A stretch of DNA of 64,000 nucleotides from Litoreibacter meonggei (GTDB taxonomy: Bacteria; Pseudomonadota; Alphaproteobacteria; Rhodobacterales; Rhodobacteraceae), in the NCBI RefSeq assembly GCF_003663885.1, contig NZ_RCCE01000005.1:124001-188000 (forward strand). Reading direction: 5' to 3'. A model generated the notes under the pieces. That model did not search any database. It was given only the letters and a program-made list of their open reading frames with translations, and was not told where the DNA came from. Shown piece after piece: positions 7,187-16,125 of this stretch. Position 1 is the first letter of the stretch. Each line of letters starts with the position of its first letter. The position numbers and the translations under genes are program-made.

Positions 7187-9295
7187 ATGCGAGATACTTC
7201 CAATACCTACCAGGATCAGTTTGGTTTCCCAATGAAGATGCTTTTTCAGCCAACTGTCATTCTAGCCGTGGCGCTAATGGCAATTATTGTAATGATGATT
7301 TTGCCGATGCCAGCATGGGTACTGGACCTTGGCCTCGCGGCCTCGTTCGGACTGGCCATACTGATGTTCACAACAACCCTATTCCTGGAACGGCCACTAG
7401 ATTTTTCGGCGTTCCCAACAATTCTGTTGGCGTCTTTAATGCTTCGTTTGTCATTAAATGTTTCGTCGACAAAACTGATAATTGGAGAAGGACACACCGG
7501 AACAGGTGCGGCTGGAAATGTGATAGAGGGGTTCGCTAACTTTGTAATGGGCGGGAGCGTTTATCTTGGCTTGGTAGTATTTTCTGTCCTGCTGATCGTG
7601 AACTTCATAGTTATCACCAAAGGGGCAACCCGCATGGCTGAGGTCGGTGCGCGCTTTGCATTGGACGGAATGCCGGGCAAGCAACTGGCGATTGACAGCG
7701 ATATGTCTGCTGGGGCCATCGACCACACAGAAGCCAAGTCGAGGCGAGAGCGCGAACAGGCAGAAACTACCTTCTTCGGGTCCCTTGACGGCGCTTCCAA
7801 GTTTGTAAAAGGAGACGCCGTTGCGGGCTTATTGATTACGATGCTCAATCTGGTGATGGGCCTTATCATCGGCGTGGCGGCTCATGGAATGCCGATGGGA
7901 TTAGCTTTCGAAACCTACGCCATCCTAACCGTTGGGGATGGGTTGGTAACTCAAATCCCTGCGGTTATCATTTCGATTGCCACTGCCTTGCTGTTAGCGC
8001 GAGGTGGCACTAGTGGCGCCACTGATATTGCCATGGTGGAACAAATTGGGCGGCACCCTTCGGCTATTGCCACTGTCGGTGTACTTATGGTCTTTTTTGC
8101 CTTGGTCCCCGGTTTACCCTTTGTTCCGTTCGTGATCGGTGCCACGGCATTGCTTACGTCGGCCTATTATTTCAAGCGAAAAATTGACCTTACACCGGAC
8201 GTCGTTGCCCCCATTTCGATCGAGCGCGTGCCGGAAAAATCCATGGGAGACATCCTCGACTTGGACGAGATCCATGTCGAGTTTTCCCCTGACCTAGTTA
8301 TGATGGCGCTTGATCCAACCACCGGGCTCGAGACGCGAATTGCAAACATGCGCAGCCACGTTGCAAGCAACTTTGGTCTGGTTCTTCCAGAGATTAGGCT
8401 GACAGATGATGCTTCTCTGGAGTCAGGTGTGTACCGGATACGAATCCACGGGGTTGTGAAGGCCGAAGACAAACTGCTTCCGGACTCGGTGCTTGCTCTG
8501 TTGCCCCCGGAATCTCCGAACGCGATCGAAGGCGAAACCGTCAAAGAACCGGTTTACGGAGCACCCGCAAAATGGATGAGTCGCAAATATAAGGAAGACG
8601 CCGCTTTAGCAGGCTGTACCGTCGTGACACCGCCGGAAATTCTCGCCACGCACCTTCTAGAGGTTGTCAAAAACAACTTCGGCCGGCTGCTAAGTTTGAG
8701 GGGATTGCGCCGAATACTGGATGAATTCACCAATCTTTCAGACCCGAAACGCAATGAAGCGAACCGCAAGATTTTGGCAGAGCTCATACCCGAAAAAGTG
8801 TCGCTAGAAACACTCCTTCAAGTGCTTAGACTTCTCTTGGAAGAGCAAATTTCGATCAGAAATCTACCCGTTATCCTTGAGAGCATTGCTGAAGGTCGTT
8901 CCATCCACTCCACGGCTGACGGGCTGTGCGAACATACCAGGCAACGCCTTGGCGCCCAACTGTTCGCCGAACTCAAGCGAGACGACGGCTCTCTTCCATT
9001 GGTTCAGCTTTCGCCTGATTGGGAGGAGCTATTCAGTAAGTATTCAAGCCCGGAGGCAAAGCTATCCGACATCGCTTTACCTCCAGAAGACTACGCCCGC
9101 TTGGCGGAGGGGATAACCCAAAAACTCTCACACCTAAATGACAATGGCGTGTTTCCAGGTGTCGTCACATCGGTCCAACGTCGTAGATTCATCCGCTTAC
9201 TCTTGGCAAACAGAGGTATCAACACGCCAATTTTTTCCTACGAAGAGATTGCACAAGATAGTCGACCGGCCATCGTTGGGATGGTCTCGGCGTGA
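7187..9295 (+). CDS. flhA: FlhA flagellar type III export gate protein
   Basis: FlhA is the large proton-driven export gate component. The 702-residue protein has the eight-helix N-terminal membrane domain and the conserved FHIPEP region (ATRMAEVGARFALDGMPGKQ and AIDSDMSAGAID), followed by a cytoplasmic domain from about residue 340 that ends in the usual substrate-docking tail. The start codon is the ATG at 7187. Its stop overlaps the fliR start, so flhA-fliR-flhB form one coupled block. Confidence 0.97.
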   Translation: MRDTSNTYQDQFGFPMKMLFQPTVILAVALMAIIVMMILPMPAWVLDLGLAASFGLAILMFTTTLFLERPLDFSAFPTILLASLMLRLSLNVSSTKLIIGEGHTGTGAAGNVIEGFANFVMGGSVYLGLVVFSVLLIVNFIVITKGATRMAEVGARFALDGMPGKQLAIDSDMSAGAIDHTEAKSRREREQAETTFFGSLDGASKFVKGDAVAGLLITMLNLVMGLIIGVAAHGMPMGLAFETYAILTVGDGLVTQIPAVIISIATALLLARGGTSGATDIAMVEQIGRHPSAIATVGVLMVFFALVPGLPFVPFVIGATALLTSAYYFKRKIDLTPDVVAPISIERVPEKSMGDILDLDEIHVEFSPDLVMMALDPTTGLETRIANMRSHVASNFGLVLPEIRLTDDASLESGVYRIRIHGVVKAEDKLLPDSVLALLPPESPNAIEGETVKEPVYGAPAKWMSRKYKEDAALAGCTVVTPPEILATHLLEVVKNNFGRLLSLRGLRRILDEFTNLSDPKRNEANRKILAELIPEKVSLETLLQVLRLLLEEQISIRNLPVILESIAEGRSIHSTADGLCEHTRQRLGAQLFAELKRDDGSLPLVQLSPDWEELFSKYSSPEAKLSDIALPPEDYARLAEGITQKLSHLNDNGVFPGVVTSVQRRRFIRLLLANRGINTPIFSYEEIAQDSRPAIVGMVSA

Positions 9296-10071
9296 TGTCG
9301 GACGTTTTCGCCGCAATCCCCATTACTCCAGATCACATCTGGGCAGTTTCGCTGGTCGTATTTCGCGTAGGTGCTGCAATGGCATTCCTACCGGCATTCG
9401 GCGAACAAGTTGTCCCCATGCGGGTGAAGCTCGCCGCTACTCTGTCGTTTTCGGCGATTCTAACGCCCATCATTTGGCCAGCCATTGAACACGTAAATTC
9501 ACAACGCGAATGGTTTGCGTTAATCGGCCCTGAAGTCGCCTCAGGTCTAGTTGTAGGGTTTGTATTTCGGCTATTGGTTTTCGCGCTACAGGTGACAGGT
9601 ACCATAGCAGCACAGTCGACTTCTCTTTCGCAGTTCTTTGGTGGCGGTTTGGGCGCTGACCCTCAAACCGCATTTAGTACGTTGTTTGTGGTCTCCGGTC
9701 TATGTTTGGCCGTCATGCTTGGGCTGCACATTCGTGTGGTCGAGCTACTGATCAGCTCGTACGAAAGTTTCCCTATTGGCGTTTGGCCGGGGAGTGGCCC
9801 AACAGCTGAGTGGGCCATCACGAAAATCAGTACAATGTTTGGGTTGGGGTTTACGCTTGCAGGTCCGTTCGTTTTGGCGTCGTTGATCTATAATCTGGGC
9901 TTGGGCGCAATCAACAAAGCAATGCCCCAGCTTATGGTCGCCTTTGTTGGCGCACCCGCCATCAGCTTTGGCGGATTGCTTCTGTTGTTGATGTCCAGCC
10001 CGATCATCCTGACCGTTTGGGGGCGCACGTTTATTCGGCTAACCAGTCCGGTCGGGGCAGGGTTCGAATGA
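9295..10071 (+). CDS. fliR: FliR flagellar export gate protein
   Basis: This protein of about 258 residues has six hydrophobic segments and the FliR signature near the N-terminus (VVFRVGAAMAFLPAFGEQVVPMRVKLA) and mid-region (QSTSLSQFFGGGLGADPQ). FliR joins FliP and FliQ in the export gate core. The ATG at 9295 overlaps the flhA stop (TGATG); a GTG one codon upstream is an alternative. Its end overlaps the flhB start. Confidence 0.95.
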   Translation: MSDVFAAIPITPDHIWAVSLVVFRVGAAMAFLPAFGEQVVPMRVKLAATLSFSAILTPIIWPAIEHVNSQREWFALIGPEVASGLVVGFVFRLLVFALQVTGTIAAQSTSLSQFFGGGLGADPQTAFSTLFVVSGLCLAVMLGLHIRVVELLISSYESFPIGVWPGSGPTAEWAITKISTMFGLGFTLAGPFVLASLIYNLGLGAINKAMPQLMVAFVGAPAISFGGLLLLLMSSPIILTVWGRTFIRLTSPVGAGFE

Positions 10072-11153
10072 CAGATGCACCAGAAAGCGGAGAAAAGACA
10101 CACGACCCGACTCCCAAAAAGTTGCTGGACGCGCGGAAGGAAGGGCAAGTTCCAAAGTCTACCGACCTTTCAGCGTCGGCGGCATTTCTCGGGTTGATTC
10201 TTGCGCTCACGATCTTGGGGCCGACATCTCTATTGGATGCCGCAGCAAAACTAAGCCATTTCCTTGCGAGACCGGAAAACTTTGTCAGCAACTCGTCCTC
10301 CCCGGATGGCACCTCTATTTCCGGACTTCTGGGCGCAATCGTCATTGGGTCGTTGTTGCCACTGTTCGCCATTCCAGCAATCGCAGTTCTTCTCAGCCTG
10401 ATAGTGCAGCAGGCGATCACATTTGCACCCAGCAAAATAAAGCCAAAGATGAGCAAAATATCTCCGGTCTCATCTGCAAAGAACAAGTTCGGCGCAGCTG
10501 GTCTTTTTGAGTTCGCTAAGTCCACTACTAAGCTCATCATCGTAAGCCTGACTATGGTGTGGTTCCTAAAAGCGAGTCTGCCTGAAATATTGCAAACCGT
10601 GGATCTCCAGCCTCCACAAATGACCGGCATACTCGGGGGACAAATTCTCTCGTTTCTGACTTTAATATTTGTTGTCACTCTTCTTGTCGGAGGTGTCGAC
10701 TACTTATGGCAACTAGCGGAGCATCAACGCAAAAACCGCATGACCAGAAAAGAAGTCGAAGACGAAAGCAAAGAGGCAGAAGGTGACCCTCATCACAAGC
10801 AAGCGAGACGTCAGCGCGGGCTAGAAATTGCGATGAACCAAATGCTATCCGATGTGCCAGACGCAACCGTCGTTATTGTAAACCCCACACACTACGCAGT
10901 TGCGCTAAAATGGGATGACAACACAGCAGCCGCTCCGATATGCGTCGCTAAAGGTGTGGATGAAATTGCGGCTAAAATTCGCGAGATCGCTCACAGCTCA
11001 TCTATTCCAATCCACAGTGACCCATCTACGGCCCGCTCACTATTTGCGCGCATAGAGGTTGGGGGTGAGATATGGCCGGACGACTACCGTGCCGTCGCAG
11101 CGGCCATTCGTTTTGCGCAATCTGTAAATGACATCTCGAAGCAAAGTTCATGA
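10068..11153 (+). CDS. flhB: FlhB flagellar export specificity switch
   Basis: FlhB sets substrate specificity of the flagellar export apparatus by autocleavage. The 361-residue protein starts at the ATG at 10068, which overlaps the fliR stop (ATGA), and begins MTDAPESGEKTHDPTPKK, the classic FlhB N-terminus. Four membrane segments follow. The cytoplasmic domain contains the cleavage motif NPTH within VVIVNPTHYAVALKW. All expected residues are present, so it should be functional. Confidence 0.97.
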   Translation: MTDAPESGEKTHDPTPKKLLDARKEGQVPKSTDLSASAAFLGLILALTILGPTSLLDAAAKLSHFLARPENFVSNSSSPDGTSISGLLGAIVIGSLLPLFAIPAIAVLLSLIVQQAITFAPSKIKPKMSKISPVSSAKNKFGAAGLFEFAKSTTKLIIVSLTMVWFLKASLPEILQTVDLQPPQMTGILGGQILSFLTLIFVVTLLVGGVDYLWQLAEHQRKNRMTRKEVEDESKEAEGDPHHKQARRQRGLEIAMNQMLSDVPDATVVIVNPTHYAVALKWDDNTAAAPICVAKGVDEIAAKIREIAHSSSIPIHSDPSTARSLFARIEVGGEIWPDDYRAVAAAIRFAQSVNDISKQSS

Positions 11154-11479
11154 AGGCAAACGCGCTGGTTCAAGTTCTAGGCAGCGTCTATCACCAAGAT
11201 CTGGCGAAATTTACCGAGCTTAAAACTAGACTTGCCGCCCTAGAAGGAAAGCGCGCTGAACTCCTTCTTCCGCCAAAGCGTGACCCAGGGGCTTTGAACA
11301 GTCTCGAATTTTCTACGGCAGCTAGCAAATATCTTTCGTGGCGGCAAAGCGAAGCGCGCAAGATCTCACGCATGATATTCGAGCTTAAACCTGAGGTCAT
11401 AACAGCGAAGAAAATAGTAACGAAATCATTTGGCCGCCTCGAGGCAATGAAAGAACTGATTGCACGTGGGAAAATTTAG
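11150..11479 (+). CDS. Small coiled-coil flagellar protein, FliJ-like
   Basis: This 109-residue protein is charged and helical, with no membrane segment. Its ATG overlaps the flhB stop, so it is the last gene of the rightward export unit. Size, coiled-coil nature and position suggest a FliJ-type export chaperone or ATPase stalk, but sequence similarity is too weak to be sure. Its stop overlaps by 4 nt the stop of the convergent FliL-like gene. Confidence 0.6.
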   Translation: MKANALVQVLGSVYHQDLAKFTELKTRLAALEGKRAELLLPPKRDPGALNSLEFSTAASKYLSWRQSEARKISRMIFELKPEVITAKKIVTKSFGRLEAMKELIARGKI

Positions 11480-11961
11480 ATATCTTGCCGAATAATATCC
11501 GTAATCAAAACGTCAGAGATAGTAGGCCCAGCAATTTTTCTAGCACTAGAGAGAAGTGATCTGCGTAGCGTATCCATTGCCGGTGGCGCTGTATAAACGC
11601 CATCAAATCCACCCAAATAGGCGTGGTCAAAGAGGACTTGTAAAAACGCGTCCCGCAGCTTGGGTTCGCGATCGTACACTGCACTCGTTTCCGAGGCCAA
11701 CGTTTCCAGACTAAGCGAAAGGACAACCAATGCTGAAACTCGATCTTGCTTGATGACCGGCACGACAAATTGATTGTTTATCTTCACATAGCTTAGCTCA
11801 CTTTCTGGTGTTTTAGAGACGGCTTTCATCTGTGAATGCTGTTCGGAAACATCAACGTCTGTGCTATCGTCAACAGGCGGAATTGGGCGCAAGGCAAAGC
11901 CTGCTCCAATGCCCGCACCAACGCCGAGTATCAGCAAGACAACTGGCAGCACTGCGCCCAT
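11476..11961 (-). CDS. Second FliL-like flagellar membrane protein
   Basis: This 161-residue bitopic protein has an N-terminal membrane segment (VLPVVLLILGVGAGIGAGFA) and a periplasmic domain with YVKINNQFVVPVIKQDRVSALVVLSLSLE, resembling FliL. It ends with the FliL-like pattern ARKIAGPTISDVLITDIIRQD. It is the last gene of the leftward flgB-flgH unit, 9 nt after flgH, with a strong AGGAGG site. It differs from the fliL at 2921-3409, so the locus holds two FliL paralogues. Its exact role is unknown. Confidence 0.75.
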   Translation of the reverse strand: MGAVLPVVLLILGVGAGIGAGFALRPIPPVDDSTDVDVSEQHSQMKAVSKTPESELSYVKINNQFVVPVIKQDRVSALVVLSLSLETLASETSAVYDREPKLRDAFLQVLFDHAYLGGFDGVYTAPPAMDTLRRSLLSSARKIAGPTISDVLITDIIRQDI

Positions 11962-11970
11962 ATCAACCTC

Positions 11971-12711
11971 CTAAAATGGCAGCAAAATATCAGCGACTTG
12001 CTGGCCGTAGCGAGGCTGCTGTACATCAGTAATCTGACCGCGCCCACCGTAGGAAATACGCGCCGCTGCAATGCGGTCGTATGACACTTCGTTCTTTCGG
12101 TTAATGTCGGCGGGGCGCACATACCCGCTAACCAGTAGTTCGCGTAGTTCAAAATTCACCCGAACTTCCTGCGACCCTTGAATGCTAAGAACTCCATTCT
12201 GAAGCACATCTACGACCGTCGCGGCGACACGGATCGAGAATTTCTCTTTCCGCCGGACAGACCCGTCGCCCGAAGAAGAACTCGAAGAGTTAGTTGAAAC
12301 CGCGGAGTCCAAGCTGGCACCGTCTGGGAGACTATCATTAATCTTTTGCGGGATTCCAAACAACGATGGGATCCCCAGTGTTTCCGAACCGGTCCGTCCT
12401 CGCGATGTACTGTTCGATATTTCTGCGCGCTCGTCGATTTCGACCACGACTGTAACTATGTCACCGATCTGCTCTGCTCGTTGATTGCCAAGCAATGAGT
12501 TGCGGCCAGAGTCCCACAAGGATGCACTATCAGACACCAGTTTTGGCGCCGATGTTTTGGGAAGCGGAACCCGCATCATCGCGTAATGTTCGTTGGTATT
12601 TGTGACCGGACTAATCTCCGGCACCCTCCCAACATTCTCTAAACGCCCGCATGCGGACAACGCTGTCAGCATCAAAATAATGTGTGCGCTGCATACCATT
12701 ACTCTAGTCAT
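11971..12711 (-). CDS. flgH: FlgH flagellar L-ring lipoprotein
   Basis: FlgH builds the outer-membrane L ring. The 246-residue protein has a lipoprotein signal with lipobox LSAC (residues about 19-22), the segment SLWDSGRNSLLGNQRAEQIGD and the diagnostic QGSQEVRVNFELRELLVSGYVRP. I prefer the ATG at 12711 over a GTG one codon earlier. It sits between flgA and the FliL-like gene. Confidence 0.95.
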   Translation of the reverse strand: MTRVMVCSAHIILMLTALSACGRLENVGRVPEISPVTNTNEHYAMMRVPLPKTSAPKLVSDSASLWDSGRNSLLGNQRAEQIGDIVTVVVEIDERAEISNSTSRGRTGSETLGIPSLFGIPQKINDSLPDGASLDSAVSTNSSSSSSGDGSVRRKEKFSIRVAATVVDVLQNGVLSIQGSQEVRVNFELRELLVSGYVRPADINRKNEVSYDRIAAARISYGGRGQITDVQQPRYGQQVADILLPF

Positions 12712-12719
12712 CACACTTC

Positions 12720-13157
12720 CTATTCATGGCCCACAATGACCTCACCGGCTTCGCTAATACTGCCTACGACAGTATTTCTTGATGAAAGGTTAAGTACCTT
12801 CACCCTGTCGCCTGCCGCACCACGCCCAAGCGACCGCCCTTCCGTTGCTATATTGAGTGTTCCTGCTCGATAGATCAGTGTCACAATCTCGTTTCTCTCT
12901 ACGCGTGCAGGGGCACCGACGTCGCCCTCGCGAATGGGCCTGCCCCTGTACAACACGCGCTGCGCCTCAAACCCCAGAACTTGTGAGACATCCGAGAATG
13001 CCCCACGCATCCCCACCTCCGAGAGTTGCACATCATGGAGTGAAATAACGTCCCCAGGTCGAAGAGTATGGGTGGGTACAACGACCTGTGCGAAGCTGGC
13101 GCCGGTGCTGAAAATCCAAGCCGCTAGTGTGACGATGAGACCAGCGTTAAGTGTCAT
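12720..13157 (-). CDS. flgA: FlgA P-ring assembly chaperone
   Basis: FlgA is a periplasmic chaperone needed for FlgI polymerisation. This 145-residue form has a signal peptide (LIVTLAAWIFSTGASFAQ) and the SAF-type domain (TLRPGDVISLHDVQL, GRPIREGDVGAPARVERNEIVTLIY), and ends VKVLNLSSRNTVVGSI. It is shorter than enteric FlgA (about 219 residues), lacking the extra N-terminal domain. It overlaps the flgG stop by 4 nt. Confidence 0.92.
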   Translation of the reverse strand: MTLNAGLIVTLAAWIFSTGASFAQVVVPTHTLRPGDVISLHDVQLSEVGMRGAFSDVSQVLGFEAQRVLYRGRPIREGDVGAPARVERNEIVTLIYRAGTLNIATEGRSLGRGAAGDRVKVLNLSSRNTVVGSISEAGEVIVGHE

Positions 13158-13939
13158 CGAATCTGCGTCGTCGCGCTCAGCATCTGATCTGCTGCGGTAA
13201 TTACTTTGGCGTTCAGCTCATAGCCTCTTTGGGCTTCGATCAGTTCGGTAACTTCGCGAACGGCATCGACAGAAGAATCCTCCAGATAACCATGCCGAAA
13301 GCTGCCCAATCCACTGCTCCCGGCGGTGCCAACCACGGCACTACCAGACGCACCAGTTTCAACAAATAGGTTACCGCCAATCGCCTCCAGCCCCTTTTCG
13401 TTCGCAAATCCCGCGAGGGTCAATTGTCCCAGTTGTTCGGGCTCAACACGGTCAATGAAGTACGCAAACACTTCACCTTCAGGATTCACTGAAATCGACC
13501 TCGCATCTTCTGGGATAGTAATATTTGGCACGATCGGAAAACCATCCGACGTGACCAAAAGGCCATCACCGGTTCGCTTCAATCCGCCGTCGCGGGTGTA
13601 CCCGGAAATGCCTGAGGGCAAAGTCACCTCCAAGTAGCCGCGACCCTCAATTGCCAGATCAAGGTCTCCGCCGGTACGAGACAACGCACCCTGCTCGACG
13701 TTTACTGAAACAGCTGTTGGCCGAACGCCCAGGCCCATCTGAACACCCGCAGGCACTACAGTACCATCAGCAGCATTGATGCTGCCCGCGCGCGTAAGTT
13801 GCTGGTAATGAAGGTCAGCAAACTCGGCACGCCGGGCGTTGTAGCCGGTAGTGGACATATTCGCCAGATTGTTTGAAATCACGTCGACGCGCGCTTGTTG
13901 CGCTGCCATCCCAGTGGCCGCAATTTTTAGTGCATTCAT
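13154..13939 (-). CDS. flgG: FlgG distal rod protein
   Basis: FlgG forms the distal rod. The 261-residue protein has the N-terminal rod signature MAAQQARVDVISNNLANMSTTGY, the YQQLTRAG segment and the C-terminal EVTELIEAQRGYELNAKVI. The upstream AGGACC fits a ribosome-binding site. It follows flgF with a 15-nt gap and overlaps flgA. Confidence 0.97.
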   Translation of the reverse strand: MNALKIAATGMAAQQARVDVISNNLANMSTTGYNARRAEFADLHYQQLTRAGSINAADGTVVPAGVQMGLGVRPTAVSVNVEQGALSRTGGDLDLAIEGRGYLEVTLPSGISGYTRDGGLKRTGDGLLVTSDGFPIVPNITIPEDARSISVNPEGEVFAYFIDRVEPEQLGQLTLAGFANEKGLEAIGGNLFVETGASGSAVVGTAGSSGLGSFRHGYLEDSSVDAVREVTELIEAQRGYELNAKVITAADQMLSATTQIR

Positions 13940-13954
13940 TTTGTGGTCCTTTCT

Positions 13955-14674
13955 CTAGCGACCGCCAACGAGGGTCATGATCGAACGCAAACGCTCATCT
14001 TCTTTTTCAAGGAACGATTGCCCCATTTCATAGGATCGCTGAACTTCGATCATCCGCGCGATCTGCTGCACGGCCTCAACATTTGAAGACTCCAGAAACC
14101 CCTGACTAACTGTGGCGTAATCTGCAGGGAGCAATTCAGATTCCGTTTTGAACTTCACCCCGTCTTCTCTCACCAGAGAGTCACGATTGGCCGGAACGAC
14201 AAGACCAATCTGTGCAAGCGGATTGCCATCAGCCGACAGAGTTCCGTCGGCCGAGATGCTGATTTGATCTGCATCGAGAGGTGCAAATATCGGCGAGCCT
14301 CCAACATCCAACAGATTAAACCCCTCTGGTGAAACTAACTCCCCTGCGGCATTCGGACTAAAAGCACCCGCCCGTGTCAGGCGCATTCCGGCAGGGGTTT
14401 CTAGTTGAAAAAATCCGTCACCGTTGACACCCAGATCGAAGGTCCCTCCAGTCCTTGTCATTGCGCCCTGCTGAAAGCTGGTCACATGGGCATTGGCTCT
14501 CGCCATCGACATGCTGCCCTCACTCACACCCAGCGGAATAACAAACTCCGAAAAGATTGCGGATTCTGCTCGGAACCCAGTCGTGGCTAGGTTTGCGATA
14601 TTGTTTGCGACGACACGCATCTCATTCATGAGACCCGATTGGCGCGTGATCGTCGTGTAGACAGTGTTTCCCAA
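13955..14674 (-). CDS. flgF: FlgF proximal rod protein
   Basis: FlgF is a proximal rod protein. The open frame extends much further upstream, but that part only shadows fliQ in another frame. The standard FlgF N-terminus (NTVYTTITRQSGLMNEMRVV) fixes the start at a TTG at 14672-14674, which gives 239 residues and lies 2 nt after the fliQ stop, with a GGGGG run upstream. The C-terminus QQIARMIEVQRSYEMGQSFL is typical. Confidence 0.95.
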   Translation of the reverse strand: MGNTVYTTITRQSGLMNEMRVVANNIANLATTGFRAESAIFSEFVIPLGVSEGSMSMARANAHVTSFQQGAMTRTGGTFDLGVNGDGFFQLETPAGMRLTRAGAFSPNAAGELVSPEGFNLLDVGGSPIFAPLDADQISISADGTLSADGNPLAQIGLVVPANRDSLVREDGVKFKTESELLPADYATVSQGFLESSNVEAVQQIARMIEVQRSYEMGQSFLEKEDERLRSIMTLVGGR

Positions 14675-14676
14675 CT

Positions 14677-14946
14677 CTAGCCCCCCGCGATCAGTGGAAC
14701 TATCGTATCGGACCAGAAGATAGTCAGATGTCGGGTCATAAAGCTCATGGAAATCCAAAACGTCGCAAGGATCGCTCCCACCTTCGGAACGAAGGTCAAA
14801 GTCATTTCCTGAATAGAGGTCAAAGCCTGGAACAAGCCAACGAGTAGGCCGACCCCAAGAGCGACGGTCAAGATTGGGCCTGAGATCACGACGGAGATCC
14901 AAAGCCCTTGACGCAAGACGTCGAAGAATTCGGACTCGCTCAGCAT
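14677..14946 (-). CDS. fliQ: FliQ flagellar export gate protein
   Basis: This 89-residue protein has two membrane helices (LWISVVISGPILTVALGVGL; VGAILATFWISMSFMTRHL) and the FliQ motif LFQALTSIQEMTLTFVPK. It is an export gate subunit. The ATG at 14946 overlaps the fliE stop (TGATG). It is unusual only in lying among rod genes, between fliE and flgF, rather than beside fliP and fliR; this is common in Rhodobacterales. Confidence 0.96.
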   Translation of the reverse strand: MLSESEFFDVLRQGLWISVVISGPILTVALGVGLLVGLFQALTSIQEMTLTFVPKVGAILATFWISMSFMTRHLTIFWSDTIVPLIAGG

Positions 14947-15221
14947 CAAACCGGCATCCGAAGAATTTCTTGATAGGCTTCCACGACTTTATCACGAACA
15001 CTGACCGCAGTTTGAATCGCCAGTTCCGACTGCGTAAGTGCCTCGACCAGACGGTGCGGATCCACGTTGCCAGTCATTGATGCCATCGCAACGCTCTCTC
15101 CCTCCGCAACTATCTCAGAGAATTTTTGCGCCGCGTTTCCCATCCCCAACTCTATTGAAGGCTTTGTCGCTGGTTTTGCGGCACCATAAGCGCGTTGTGC
15201 AAGTGTCGTAGAAATATCCAT
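14946..15221 (-). CDS. fliE: FliE MS ring-rod junction protein
   Basis: FliE joins the MS ring to the rod. The 91-residue protein ends with the characteristic VEALTQSELAIQTAVSVRDK and VVEAYQEILRMPV. It follows flgC with a 31-nt gap and overlaps fliQ. Confidence 0.96.
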   Translation of the reverse strand: MDISTTLAQRAYGAAKPATKPSIELGMGNAAQKFSEIVAEGESVAMASMTGNVDPHRLVEALTQSELAIQTAVSVRDKVVEAYQEILRMPV

Positions 15222-15252
15222 TCTGGATTATCCTTATTATGGAGAATAACTT

Positions 15253-15645
15253 TTATCGCCGCAGCAAGTCCATTAAAGCTGTGGACATTTTTCGAGCTTG
15301 CTCGAACATTTTCAAGTTGGCGTCATAACTTCTCTGAGCCTCGCGTGCGTCTGCAATTTCGATCATTAGGTTCACATTTGAACCCTGATAGTATCCATCC
15401 GAATTGGCTAATACATGAGATGGATCATAAATTTTGGGTAACTCCGTTCGATCCAAATGGGTCTTCCCATTACGCACCAAACCTGTTTCAACGCCTCCGC
15501 TGAAGACTTGCTCAAATGACGCAACTTTCCTGTGATATCCAGGTGTATCCGAGTTCGCCAAATTTTCCGAGGTGAGGCGAAGCCGTGAAGATGTCGCCCT
15601 CATACCGCTTGCAGAAATTTCCAGACTTTTCGAAATATCGCTCAT
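15253..15645 (-). CDS. flgC: FlgC proximal rod protein
   Basis: This 130-residue rod protein has the N-terminal signature MRATSSRLRLTSENLANSDT and the C-terminal NLMIEIADAREAQRSYDANL. It lies 6 nt after flgB in the leftward rod unit. Confidence 0.96.
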   Translation of the reverse strand: MSDISKSLEISASGMRATSSRLRLTSENLANSDTPGYHRKVASFEQVFSGGVETGLVRNGKTHLDRTELPKIYDPSHVLANSDGYYQGSNVNLMIEIADAREAQRSYDANLKMFEQARKMSTALMDLLRR

Positions 15646-15651
15646 TCTAGA

Positions 15652-16044
15652 TCAACGACCTCTACCGATTGACATCTTCAAAAGATCAACTGAGTGTTGA
15701 TAGACTGTCAGTGCGCGCGAGTGCTGGCGCTCCATTTCGATAGAAATCATCATCTGCTCTTCAATGGAAACCGTGTTTCCATTGGGTTTCAAAGAGAAAT
15801 TATTCTCAACAATTTTCCACGGCTTTCCGTCTGTTGATGCCGATCCGGCATGACCGGATCGCGTCACGCGAACTTCTGAATCCGATTCATAAGATTTCAT
15901 CGAATCTGAGAATTTGGAAAAGCCTTTTGCCTTATAGCTGGGAGTATCGGCATTTGCGATATTTTGAGACACAATCCTTTGCCCGTGGGTCGCATGCCTC
16001 GCCATCGAACCGGCCACGCGCATAATAGGAATATTTTCGAACAT
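15652..16044 (-). CDS. flgB: FlgB proximal rod protein
   Basis: FlgB is the first gene of the leftward rod/ring unit. The ATG at 16044 gives 130 residues starting MFENIPIMRVAGSMARHA and has GGGAG about 9 nt upstream; the open frame extends 10 codons further but that start has no support. The motif IVSQNIANADTPSYKAKG and the C-terminal QHSRALTVYQHSVDLLKMSI are typical of FlgB. Confidence 0.94.
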   Translation of the reverse strand: MFENIPIMRVAGSMARHATHGQRIVSQNIANADTPSYKAKGFSKFSDSMKSYESDSEVRVTRSGHAGSASTDGKPWKIVENNFSLKPNGNTVSIEEQMMISIEMERQHSRALTVYQHSVDLLKMSIGRGR

Positions 16045-16125
16045 CAGGGCTTCTCCCGTCGACGGCATACACAATGTTTTAAGAGTGATTCCTTTAGAAA
16101 TGGTAATCAGAACTGGAAGGTCGAA

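Noticed and set aside
14675-15001. Extended upstream reading frame of flgF
   Set aside because: It lies entirely over fliQ and the end of fliE in another frame; the FlgF N-terminus fixes the start at 14674.
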